From the NCBI RefSeq assembly GCF_015277895.1, contig NZ_CP063815.1, forward strand, positions 3,203,288 to 3,267,287: DNA of 64,000 nt. The letters run 5' to 3'. The notes below the pieces were generated by a model. It had not been told where the DNA came from. It saw only the letters and a program-made list of their open reading frames with translations, and did no database searches. The translations under genes and the position numbers were made by a program. The DNA is from Microbacterium abyssi (GTDB lineage: Bacteria > Actinomycetota > Actinomycetes > Actinomycetales > Microbacteriaceae). This document shows, piece after piece, positions 34,638-42,616 of the stretch. Position 1 is the first letter of the stretch, and each line of letters starts with the position of its first letter.

Positions 34638-35567
34638 CTACTTCAGTTCCGGGCGTGTCGCGAACGGGAGCGAAGGCTCGTCGTCCACGGAGAGCGAGAG
34701 GACGACGGTCTCGACGACCGGATGCGCTTCGATCTGTCGCTCGACCTCACGGAGTCGGCGAGCGACATCGTGCTCGCGCTCATCGCCCGCGAGGTCGATC
34801 TCGGCGACGATGAACAGACGGTTCGGACCGACGTACTCGATGTGCAGGTACGTGACCCGCTCGATCGCGGGCGATTCGAGGAGCGCCCTGCCCACTCGCG
34901 ACCGCAGGTCTGGCGAAGCGCTCGTGCCGACGATGAAGGCGAGGTTGCGTCCGATGAGGACGACGGCGACGATCGCCAGCAGGATGCCGACGAGGATCGA
35001 CCCCACGGCATCCCACACCGCCTCTCCGGTCAACTGATGCAGCGCGATCGATCCGCCCGCCAGGACGAGGCCGATCAGCGCCGCAGCGTCCTCGAAGAAC
35101 ACCGCGCGCAGCGTCGTGTCGCTCGTCTGGATCACGAAGTCCCACGTCGACGTGCGCCGCTCCCGTGCCAGCCGCCGTGAGCGGATGAGCGCCTGCGTGA
35201 ACGACGCCCCCTCCAGCACGAACGCGATCCCGAGCACGACGTAGGCGATCACCGGATCTTCGACCGGATCCTCGGAGGCGAGCTCCTGGATGCCGTGCAT
35301 GATCGACACGATCGCACCGGCGGTGAAGATGCCGAACGCCGCGATCAGCGACCACACGAAGGCGCTGCGGCCGTACCCGAACGGATGCCGCTCATCCTTC
35401 TTGCGCCGACCCTGACGATCAGCGATGAGCAAGAAGATCTCGTTGCCGGCATCCGCCCACGAGTGCGCGGCCTCGGCGACCATCGATGCCGAGGAGGTGA
35501 GGAAGGCCGCGATGGTCTTGGCCACCGCCACGAGGATGTTGGCGAGGAACGCGATGAGCACCGTCAC
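34638..35567 (-). CDS. Cation diffusion facilitator transporter (ZnT9-like)
   Basis: 309 aa with six predicted membrane helices and a C-terminal cytoplasmic beta-alpha domain (RVTYLHIEYVGPNRLFIVAEIDL). The metal site in helix 2 is represented by AEAAHSWADAGNE (His and Asp four apart). In helix 5 the site reads FFEDAAALIG, the form found in the SLC30A9/ZnT9-like subgroup rather than classical HxxxD. It probably exports or exchanges Zn2+ or another divalent ion. GTG 35567 lies 6 nt after -10 TAGCCT (35579-35574). Confidence 0.88.
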   Translation of the reverse strand: MTVLIAFLANILVAVAKTIAAFLTSSASMVAEAAHSWADAGNEIFLLIADRQGRRKKDERHPFGYGRSAFVWSLIAAFGIFTAGAIVSIMHGIQELASEDPVEDPVIAYVVLGIAFVLEGASFTQALIRSRRLARERRTSTWDFVIQTSDTTLRAVFFEDAAALIGLVLAGGSIALHQLTGEAVWDAVGSILVGILLAIVAVVLIGRNLAFIVGTSASPDLRSRVGRALLESPAIERVTYLHIEYVGPNRLFIVAEIDLAGDEREHDVARRLREVERQIEAHPVVETVVLSLSVDDEPSLPFATRPELK

Positions 35568-35599
35568 GCGCCCAGGCTACGCCCGTCGGATGCGGCGGG

Positions 35600-35605
35600 T
35601 ACTGT
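35600..35605 (+). promoter_or_regulatory. -10 element, leaderless start at 35613
   Basis: TACTGT lies 7 nt before ATG 35613. It is divergent from the TAGCCT -10 of the CDF transporter gene (minus strand, 35579-35574); the two hexamers are only 20 bp apart. Confidence 0.45.
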
Positions 35606-35612
35606 GATCGGC

Positions 35613-36509
35613 ATGGAGTGGATCGCGGACCCGATGACGGCTGGCGGCTGGCTCCGCGAGCGCCTGGACGACGACTGGTCGATGCACCACTTCGTACCGC
35701 ACGGCTTCGAGGCGTACGCGCGGATCTTCCACCCCGCTCTCGTGCGCGACGATGCGGACGCCGAAGAAACGGCAACCACCTGGGCGGAGGCCGCCTCGGC
35801 GTTCGGCACGACCCTGCACGCCCACGCCTCCTGGCAGCATCTCGTCCGGACGCCGACCAACGGCGACTGGCGCACGCGCATCGCCCAGGATGGACGGGAG
35901 TTCTCCGCGCCGTCCGAAGGCGAGATGCCGCCCGAGCTGCTCGCCGCTATCGCAGGGCACCTGATCGCGCACACTTCGACCCCGGATGCCGGATTCGCCG
36001 CCGTTTGGGAGGGCTGGGGTGGTCTCCTCGGAGGCCACGGCGGCAACGGCCGGGGCTTCATCGAGTTCACGGACGAGGTGGCGCGCGAGCCGATGTGGTG
36101 GGGCAGCCTCCGCGAGAGCTTCGAGAATCCGTTCCGCAAAGCCAAGTGGCACCCCGGCATCCTCTCCGACGAGATCTCGAAGGGGCCGAGGTTCGAGCTG
36201 CCCGACCGCAGTCATGTGCTGTTCTCCGCGGCTCCGGCGGTGTTCGCGAACCCGGACTGGATCCTTGAGGCGCCCTGGCGCGATCGTGAAGCCGAATCGC
36301 ACGGGTTCGAGCCGGACGCTCAGCATCCCAGCATCCTGTGGCCCGAGGATCGCGCGTGGGTGATGGTGAGCGAGATCGATCACGACTCGACGATCGTCGC
36401 GGGCTCCAACGAGCTGATCCGCGCGATCTGCACCGACCCCGCGATCGAGGCTCTCCCGATCCGCGAGGGCTCCTCCTTGCACTGGGACGCCGACGAGATC
36501 AACCGCTGA
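35613..36509 (+). CDS. Uncharacterised cytoplasmic protein
   Basis: 298 aa, no signal peptide or membrane segment. It is rich in Trp and His with segments such as WIADPMTAGGWLRERLDDDWSMHHFVPHGFEAYARIFHP and SHVLFSAAPAVFANPDW. Similar proteins appear to be common, unannotated actinobacterial proteins; no catalytic motif was recognised. A -10 hexamer 7 nt before the ATG indicates a leaderless mRNA. It ends in a gap filled by a dispersed palindromic repeat. Confidence 0.75.
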   Translation: MEWIADPMTAGGWLRERLDDDWSMHHFVPHGFEAYARIFHPALVRDDADAEETATTWAEAASAFGTTLHAHASWQHLVRTPTNGDWRTRIAQDGREFSAPSEGEMPPELLAAIAGHLIAHTSTPDAGFAAVWEGWGGLLGGHGGNGRGFIEFTDEVAREPMWWGSLRESFENPFRKAKWHPGILSDEISKGPRFELPDRSHVLFSAAPAVFANPDWILEAPWRDREAESHGFEPDAQHPSILWPEDRAWVMVSEIDHDSTIVAGSNELIRAICTDPAIEALPIREGSSLHWDADEINR

Positions 36510-36518
36510 GCTGAGCGA

Positions 36519-36672
36519 CGCTTCGACTCTTCGCTGCGCTCCTCGCTCAACGCGTTTCGTCTCGCTGACGCTCGCTCAACGACCCGCACGGTGGGCAGCT
36601 TGCGGGTCGTTGAGCGAAGGCGCGCAGCGCCGAAGACGAAACGGGCTGAGCGAGCGGAGCGAGTCGAAGTCG
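36519..36672. repeat. Dispersed palindromic repeat, complete copy without parS
   Basis: An R arm (36519-36588, ending CTCAACGACCCGCA) and an inverted F arm (36601-36672, starting TGCGGGTCGTTGAGCGA) are separated by 12 nt. The arms match those of the array at 59.9-60.7 kb, but the central parS found there is missing. It lies between convergent genes and could fold into a long hairpin in both transcripts. Confidence 0.8.
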
Positions 36673-36694
36673 CAGGCTCAACGACCGGAGCGAC

Positions 36695-38113
36695 TCAGCG
36701 CCGGACCGGATCCTTGTGCGGGGTCGGCTCCAGCGTGTAGTCCAGCGTGGGGTCGGACCAGGTGTCCGTGCCGGCGCGGCCGCGAACGCGGCGAAGGCCG
36801 ACGATCCCCTGCACGAGCGGGGCGCCGATGCCGAGTGCGAGCTGGCCGGTGAACGAGCGGTCCTCCGACCCGAGCACGCTCTTGCGATGCCACGCCGCGT
36901 GCAGCGCTCCCCCGCGACCAGTCGGCACGACCTTCGCGGGCAGCGCTCCGCCACGACGCAGCATCACGAGCTCCTGCACGCGCTCCCACCAGTCCGACTC
37001 GTGAGACGCGTGGAAGTAGTTGTCGTGCATCCAGTCGGCGTCCGGATGCCGGAACCGCCGCGCGACGACGTCATCGGCGCTGCCGAGCAGGCCGCTTCCC
37101 GCGAACACCGTGTTCAGCAGCGACTTGTGCACGCCGAAGGTGTCCAGTGCGATGACCGGAATACGCCGCGCGATGGCCTCGACGGCGGCGGTAGAGCTGA
37201 CCGTCACCAGCCCCTCGGCGCGTGAGAGCGCGAGAGCCATCGGCTCGTATGACAGCACGAGGTTCGCGGGCCGGTCCGCCAGCAGCTCCGTGTAAGCGTC
37301 GCGCTCGAGGTGCGTCTCGGCCTCTCCCGGCCGCGAGCGCAGCTTCACCACGACGCGCCGGTTCGGGCGTGCGGCGGCCGCACGGCGGAGGATGTCCACC
37401 ATCGCCTCGCGCTCATGCCGTTCGGCGGGGACGAGCGCCTGTGCGGCGAACACCAGATCCGTGCCGCGGCGGTCCCGCTCGGCGACCGCGACTCCTCCCC
37501 GCGTCGCATCGCCGACGCCGGCGGTATCCATCGCCCGTCCTCGCGAGCGCACCCGCGAGGTGATCGACCCACCCGCATTCGATCGCGCGTACGGCAGGGT
37601 AGCCAACGCCATTGGCACGGCGATGCCGAGCCGATCTCCGAGCGCCTCGAACGCCCGGATCTCACGATGCGAGTGCAGCACGAGCAGATCGGACTCGCGA
37701 CGGTACTCGAGCGCTCCGCGCTGCGCGGGGAGCGACATTCCCGGCAGTCCGCTCACGACGACCGGTCGGCGCTTCAGCCCGTCGATCACTCGGGCGATGA
37801 GGCGCACGAAGTGTCCGCGGCCGGCGAGTACGACGACGTCGGGCAGGTGTCCCTGCAGCCACCCCGCGACCTCATCGAAGCCGACCCGGGTGACCGATCC
37901 ATCGCCGATGGACGTTCCCGCGAGCGCCATGTGCTCCTGCTCGCGGCTCACCGTCAGCGGCGTACGCACGAGGAGCATATGGCGACGGATACCGGCGGCC
38001 CCATCGAGCACCGAACCCGCCGAGGTGTCGGGGATCGCGTCGAGCAGTGCCGCCGACCACTTCACGAAGGAGTCGGCGTCCGCGATCGCGACGACGCGCA
38101 GCGCATCCGTCAT
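36695..38113 (-). CDS. Putative glycosyltransferase (DUF6716-like) of the nonulosonic-acid cluster
   Basis: 472 aa. The start ALRVVAIADADSFVKWSAALLDAIP is followed by alternating beta/alpha segments of a two-domain GT-B-like fold. VTVSSTAAVEAIARRIPVIALDTFGVHKSLLNTVFAGSGLL resembles the donor-binding half of capsule and polysialic-type transferases. A hydrophobic amphipathic C-terminal region may touch the membrane. It is the last gene of the cluster, 10 nt after the NeuB-like gene, and probably adds or polymerises the nonulosonic acid. Donor and acceptor are inferred from context only. Confidence 0.7.
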   Translation of the reverse strand: MTDALRVVAIADADSFVKWSAALLDAIPDTSAGSVLDGAAGIRRHMLLVRTPLTVSREQEHMALAGTSIGDGSVTRVGFDEVAGWLQGHLPDVVVLAGRGHFVRLIARVIDGLKRRPVVVSGLPGMSLPAQRGALEYRRESDLLVLHSHREIRAFEALGDRLGIAVPMALATLPYARSNAGGSITSRVRSRGRAMDTAGVGDATRGGVAVAERDRRGTDLVFAAQALVPAERHEREAMVDILRRAAAARPNRRVVVKLRSRPGEAETHLERDAYTELLADRPANLVLSYEPMALALSRAEGLVTVSSTAAVEAIARRIPVIALDTFGVHKSLLNTVFAGSGLLGSADDVVARRFRHPDADWMHDNYFHASHESDWWERVQELVMLRRGGALPAKVVPTGRGGALHAAWHRKSVLGSEDRSFTGQLALGIGAPLVQGIVGLRRVRGRAGTDTWSDPTLDYTLEPTPHKDPVRR

Positions 38114-38123
38114 GCGACGCCTT

Positions 38124-38996
38124 TCAGGCTCCCACCCGGCGCAGCTTCGCCATGGGCGCCTGCTCGCCGGGGAAGACGCGCTTCACGCCGTCGCCGAGGG
38201 CCGTCTCGATGACGCGGATGTCGCGCACGAGGTGCTCGAGTCCCGCCGGCTCCAGGGACGCGGCGTGGTCGGAGCCCCACATCGTGCGGTCCAGCGTGAT
38301 GTGGCGCTCGACGGCGACCGCGCCGAGGGCGATCGCGGCCAGCGAGATCTGCAGTCCGCGCTCGTGACCGGAGTAGCCGACGGGCACACCGGGGTAGCGA
38401 TCGCGGAGAGTGGAGATGACGCGGAGGTTGGCCTCCTCCGGCTCCATCGGGTATGTGGAGGTGGCGTGCATCAGGATGAGGCGGTCGGTGTTCAGCACGC
38501 CCATCGCCCGGTCGATCTGCTCCGGCGTCGACATGCCGGTGGAGAGGATGACGGGCTTGCCGGTCTCGCGGATCGCATCGAGCAGCTCGATGTCCGTCAG
38601 GCTCGCCGAGGCGACCTTGTGCGCCACCACGTTGAGGTCTTCGAGGAAGTCGACGCTCGGCACATCCCACGGCGAGGCGAACCAGTCGAGGCCCTGCATG
38701 GTGGCGTAGTCGCCGACCTCGATGTACTGGTCGCGGTCGAACTCCACGCGGCGGCGGTACTCGAGATAGGTCATCGTGCCCCACGGCGTCTCGCGTGGAA
38801 CGTCGCGCATGTGCTCCGGGGTGGAGATCTCGGGCGTGCGCTTCTGGAATTTCACCGCGTTCGCTCCCGCGCGCGCGGCGACGTCGATCAGCCGCTTGGC
38901 GATCTCGACGTCGCCGTTGTGGTTCAGGCCGATCTCTGCGATCACGTACACCGGCGATCCTCCGCCGACCACGTTCGATCCGATGCTGACGGTCAT
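38124..38996 (-). CDS. N-acetylneuraminate/nonulosonate synthase (NeuB family), short form
   Basis: 290 aa TIM-barrel. NeuB features are IAEIGLNHNGDVEIAKRLID, AVKFQKRTPE, STGMSTPEQID, MHATSTYP and GYSGHERGLQISLAAIALGA, followed by VERHITLD. The enzyme condenses PEP with ManNAc, a modified hexose, or mannose-6-phosphate. The antifreeze-like SAF domain (about 60 residues), which closes the active site in most NeuB proteins, is absent; the protein ends just after the barrel. The gene lies between the CMP-transferase fusion and a glycosyltransferase in one operon. Confidence 0.88.
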   Translation of the reverse strand: MTVSIGSNVVGGGSPVYVIAEIGLNHNGDVEIAKRLIDVAARAGANAVKFQKRTPEISTPEHMRDVPRETPWGTMTYLEYRRRVEFDRDQYIEVGDYATMQGLDWFASPWDVPSVDFLEDLNVVAHKVASASLTDIELLDAIRETGKPVILSTGMSTPEQIDRAMGVLNTDRLILMHATSTYPMEPEEANLRVISTLRDRYPGVPVGYSGHERGLQISLAAIALGAVAVERHITLDRTMWGSDHAASLEPAGLEHLVRDIRVIETALGDGVKRVFPGEQAPMAKLRRVGA

Positions 38997-39064
38997 TTCG
39001 TCCTCCTGTCGTCGCCCCCACCTCCTGGGTACGCCGCGACAGTGAACATGACGCGTCGGGCAGG

Positions 39065-40237
39065 TTACCGGCGTCGGTCGGCTGACAGAACGCGCTCGAT
39101 GAGCTCACGCACGGCGCCGTCTCCCCCGTTGCGCGAGAGCACGACGCGGGCCTGGGCCCGCACGAGCGGATGCGCGTCGGCGACCGCGATCGGCCAGCCC
39201 ACTGATCGCATGGCGTCGAGGTCGTTGACATCGTTGCCGAGGTAGGCGATGTCGCCGAGCGCGATGTTCTGCTCGGCGGCCCACTCGGCGAGCGCCTGCG
39301 CCTTGTCGTCGATCGCCTGCAGCACCGGCACCCGCAGCTTCTGTCCGCGTGCGCCGACGACCGTGTTCGTCTCGGTCGACAGGATGAGCATCGGGATGCC
39401 GGCACGCCGAAGGCGCGAGACGCCCAGGCCGTCCTCGCGGCTGACCCGTACATGTTCATGGCCTTCACTGTCGATGAGCACCGTGTCGTCGGTGTGCACC
39501 CCGTCGAAATCGGTGACGATTGCCGCGACGTCGATCACGCCCGGCTGGTCGATGAGACCCGCGACGGCGGATGCCGCGGCGAGCTGCTGCTCGTCGTCGA
39601 TCTCCATCGCCGTCTGCTCCGGGACCTCGACGATCCCGATGCGGCCGAAGAACCGGTGCCCTGCGGCGCGGAACCCGGCTGCCGAGAAAGCGTAGAACGC
39701 TCCGGTCTCGAGGTAGTGCGGCTCGCGGTCCTGACGGCGCGGCCGATGGGCGGCGTCGTGGTTGATCGCAGCCGCCCGGCCGTTCTCGTCGCGGCGCCAG
39801 AGGAACCCGTAGGTCTCGTGCGCGGATAGCACGCTGTCGAAGCGGTCGTCCTGGATGTGCGCGACGGCCTTGTCGATTCCCGCGCTGGGGATGAACGGCG
39901 AGGTGGCCTGCACGAACACGACCGTGCCGACGAGGTCGCCACCTGCCTCGAGCTCGTCGATGGCGTGCAGCAGCGCGCTCTCGGAAGAAGCGGTGTCGCC
40001 GGCGAGCCCGGCAGGGCGGCGGATGACCCGCGCCCCGGATGCCGTGCTGATCGCGGCGATCTCGTCGTCGTCGGTGGTGACAACGACGAGATCGACGGCG
40101 GATGCCGCGGCCGCCGATTTGATGGCGCGCTCGATGAGCGGGATACCGCCGACGCGGCGGAGGTTCTTCCGCGGGACGCCCTTGGATCCTCCGCGTGCGG
40201 GGATGATCGCGACGGTGAGAGCCTCGTGCTGCGTCAT
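39065..40237 (-). CDS. Fusion of CMP-nonulosonate cytidylyltransferase and KdsC-like HAD phosphatase
   Basis: 390 aa. Residues 8-225 are a NeuA-type cytidylyltransferase with IIPARGGSKGVPRKNL at the CTP site, QATSPF and the YLETGAFYAF acceptor region. Residues about 235-390 form a KdsC-type HAD phosphatase with AIVTDFDGVHTDD, ILSTETN and AYLGNDVNDLDAM. The phosphatase could remove phosphate from a 9-phosphorylated nonulosonate before CMP activation by the first domain. Such fusions are known among sialic-acid enzymes. ATG 40237 overlaps the upstream gene (ATGA). Confidence 0.88.
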   Translation of the reverse strand: MTQHEALTVAIIPARGGSKGVPRKNLRRVGGIPLIERAIKSAAAASAVDLVVVTTDDDEIAAISTASGARVIRRPAGLAGDTASSESALLHAIDELEAGGDLVGTVVFVQATSPFIPSAGIDKAVAHIQDDRFDSVLSAHETYGFLWRRDENGRAAAINHDAAHRPRRQDREPHYLETGAFYAFSAAGFRAAGHRFFGRIGIVEVPEQTAMEIDDEQQLAAASAVAGLIDQPGVIDVAAIVTDFDGVHTDDTVLIDSEGHEHVRVSREDGLGVSRLRRAGIPMLILSTETNTVVGARGQKLRVPVLQAIDDKAQALAEWAAEQNIALGDIAYLGNDVNDLDAMRSVGWPIAVADAHPLVRAQARVVLSRNGGDGAVRELIERVLSADRRR

Positions 40238-41583
40238 AGTCCTCGGACCACCTTCCATGCTCGTGCGGCTCGGCGTCGCACACCGTCGACCGTCAGCCGC
40301 AGCTCCTCGACCCGGCCGACGCCTCCGGCCGACCGGAGCACGCGCCGCGGCATGCTCTCCCGCGGCGCTCCGGGCAGCTGCAGCCTCGCCAGGCGTGCGG
40401 GGTCGAAGTACCGGTCCCTGTCCTCGCGCGTCATGGCTCGCAGCAACTGCTCGGCGCGCGGCCGCAGGTGCGCCGCGATCTTCGGCTGCATGGCATAGCC
40501 GACGGCATCGACCAGCAGCTGCAGCTGTGCGGACTCGGCGTACGTCGATCCGGCGCGCGTGAGGGCGTCCACGATGGTCGCCGGCACCCGGTTGCTGTTC
40601 TCGTATGGGCTCAGTCGCCGCAGCATCGTGCCGGTGCCCACGGCCGCGATCGGCCGGTCATACAGAGCCCGGATGGTCGGCAGGGCGGTGGAGAAACCGG
40701 CGACGACGCCGACCGCGTCCACTCGCTCGGCCACGATCTCCGCCGGCACGTGACCGCGATAGACGACGAAGTCGAGCCCGTGACTCTCCGCGTGTGCGCG
40801 AACCGCGTCGGTCAGCGCGGGCGGCGCAGAGGGATGCGGCTTGAACACGATGCGGGCCGGACTCCATGCCAGCGCGCGGTCGATCATCTGCCGTTGCATC
40901 CCGATCTCCTCGTCCGGCCCGACGAGCCCGAGAGCTGCGAAGTACTGCCCGAGGACGAGAGCGGTCGGCGTACCGTCCGCGAGGGCGTCGAGGGCGGGGT
41001 CGTCGCCTCCGGTCTCGGCGAGCGCTGCGGCGAAGCGGGCGGCGAGGACCGGCATCCGCTCTGCGCCCGCCTCGCGGAACACCAGCGGTTCGACGCCCGG
41101 GACGACGTCGGCGTACACGACGCGGCCGATGCGGGCAACGACGCTGCGCGGCAGCTCGACGCGGATCGGCGAATAGGTCATGAGGCCGTCGCCGATGATC
41201 GTAAGGCGCGCGTTCGGGAAGAGCGACATCAGCGTGCGGGCGGGCGCGACCTGCGGACTCTGGACGCAGAGTTCGAGGTCGTCGTCGAGCGACCACGCCC
41301 GCTCCAGCAGGCGCCGGAGGACCGGAAGCTCGTCCTCGTCCGGTTCCCAGGAGCTCGGATGCCGCGGCTGCAGCAGCGCGTCGAGTGACTCGATCCGATC
41401 GAACCGGGCGCGCAGGGAGGTGAGGTGCGGATGCGCGTCGAGTCCGATCGTCGTCTCGGGGACACGGGCGGAGTTGAACGGCACGAGCACCCGTTCACCG
41501 CGACCCTCGAACAGACCCTCGTCGATGCCGGCGGCGGCTGTCGTCAGTCCGTAGGCGCTGTGCAGGGCGAACAGGACGGTCAC
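40234..41583 (-). CDS. Polysialyltransferase-family glycosyltransferase
   Basis: 449 aa. It resembles the alpha-2,8-polysialyltransferase family: TVLFALHSAYGLTTAAAGIDEGLF at the start, NARLTIIGDGLMTYSPIRVELP in the middle, and the HP motif IVFKPHPSAPPAL, followed by VAGFSTALPTIRALYDRPIAAVGTGT. The H-P-S/T motif binds CMP-sugar in GT-B sialyltransferases. It probably transfers the nonulosonic acid made by the neighbouring genes to a cell-wall glycopolymer. It overlaps both neighbours by 4 nt. Confidence 0.78.
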   Translation of the reverse strand: MTVLFALHSAYGLTTAAAGIDEGLFEGRGERVLVPFNSARVPETTIGLDAHPHLTSLRARFDRIESLDALLQPRHPSSWEPDEDELPVLRRLLERAWSLDDDLELCVQSPQVAPARTLMSLFPNARLTIIGDGLMTYSPIRVELPRSVVARIGRVVYADVVPGVEPLVFREAGAERMPVLAARFAAALAETGGDDPALDALADGTPTALVLGQYFAALGLVGPDEEIGMQRQMIDRALAWSPARIVFKPHPSAPPALTDAVRAHAESHGLDFVVYRGHVPAEIVAERVDAVGVVAGFSTALPTIRALYDRPIAAVGTGTMLRRLSPYENSNRVPATIVDALTRAGSTYAESAQLQLLVDAVGYAMQPKIAAHLRPRAEQLLRAMTREDRDRYFDPARLARLQLPGAPRESMPRRVLRSAGGVGRVEELRLTVDGVRRRAARAWKVVRGL

Positions 41584-42560
41584 GTCGTGCGCCCCGCCCG
41601 TCGCAGCGACCGCGCCAGCACTCGCCGGCGCGGTCCGTCGAGCCGCTGAAGGGCGCGTCCGGTCTCGGCTGCGGGGAGGCGAGTGAGGAGGGCGCGGATG
41701 CTGGCGCGCATGTCGCGACGCAGCGTCGGCGTCATGCGCCGTGAGCGCACCATGTGGTGCGAGCTGAGGGCGAGGATCGTCTGCACCGCCTTCGGAAGGA
41801 AGCGCTCCGCGTCAGCATCCTGCTGCACGAGATCGAGCACGTCGCGCATCGCCGCCGCGAAGTCGAGCTGGCGGCGATCGCCGACCTGGGTGAGCGACGT
41901 CGCGACGCCGCGCCGGTAGAGCAGCGCCGGGGCGTCGACGACGGCGAACCTGCGGGCCTGCAGGTGAAGCCGCCATATCCACGGCCGGTCCTCCGCGGTG
42001 AACAGCCCGTCCGGGAAGGCCGCGAGGCCCTGATCGATGACGCGGCGGTGCAGCATGCCCGCCCACGCGAAGGGGTAGTCGACCATCGTCTTGTCGTCGG
42101 CGGGGAGGATCGCGTCACGCGGAGAGGCGACGACGCCGCGCCATGGGTAGGGAGCGCGGACGAGCCTGCGGTCCTGACCGGTCACGCGGACGTGGTCTGT
42201 GCGGACGAAGTCGCAGTCCAGCTGCGCCAGCTGCGCGGTGAGGACCTGCAGGCGGTGCGGCTGCATCCAATCGTCGCCGTCGATGAAGCAGAACGCGTCG
42301 CCGTCGACGTGCGCGAGTCCCTGGTTGCGGGCCGTGGCGAGCCCCCGAGCGTGCGGGTTCACTAGCACCTCGGCGTGCGCGAACCGCTCGGCGTAGGCGC
42401 GCATGATGTCGCCGGTGCCGTCGCTCGAGCCGTCGTCGATCGCGACGAGCTTGAGCGCGGAGGGATCGTCGAACTGGCGCAGCAGGGTCTCGAGCGTCGT
42501 ACCGATGTAGGGCGCGGCATCCTTCGCGGGGAGGATCGCGGTGACCTGGGCGGCGTGCAT
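41580..42560 (-). CDS. Glycosyltransferase family 2 protein
   Basis: 326 aa. GT-A fold with AILPAKDAAPYIGTTLETLLRQ near the start, LVAIDDGSSDGTGDIM, ARNQGLAHVDGDAFCFIDGDDWM (the Asp-x-Asp metal site), and a GLFTAEDRPWIWRLH acceptor region. It is the first gene of the nonulosonic-acid cluster and should add a sugar to the growing glycopolymer, from a nucleotide-sugar donor on the cytoplasmic side. ATG 42560 is used; an in-frame GTG at 42578 is an alternative close to a TAACGT -10. Confidence 0.85.
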   Translation of the reverse strand: MHAAQVTAILPAKDAAPYIGTTLETLLRQFDDPSALKLVAIDDGSSDGTGDIMRAYAERFAHAEVLVNPHARGLATARNQGLAHVDGDAFCFIDGDDWMQPHRLQVLTAQLAQLDCDFVRTDHVRVTGQDRRLVRAPYPWRGVVASPRDAILPADDKTMVDYPFAWAGMLHRRVIDQGLAAFPDGLFTAEDRPWIWRLHLQARRFAVVDAPALLYRRGVATSLTQVGDRRQLDFAAAMRDVLDLVQQDADAERFLPKAVQTILALSSHHMVRSRRMTPTLRRDMRASIRALLTRLPAAETGRALQRLDGPRRRVLARSLRRAGRTT

Positions 42561-42604
42561 GGACCCTGATGCTGGCACCCGGACGTTAACGCCAGGTGAC
42601 CGGT

Positions 42605-42610
42605 TACCGT
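42605..42610 (+). promoter_or_regulatory. -10 element, leaderless start at 42617
   Basis: TACCGT lies 6 nt before GTG 42617 in the short region shared with the divergent GT2 gene, whose candidate -10 TAACGT lies on the other strand at 42588-42583. Confidence 0.45.
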
Positions 42611-42616
42611 GGAGGC

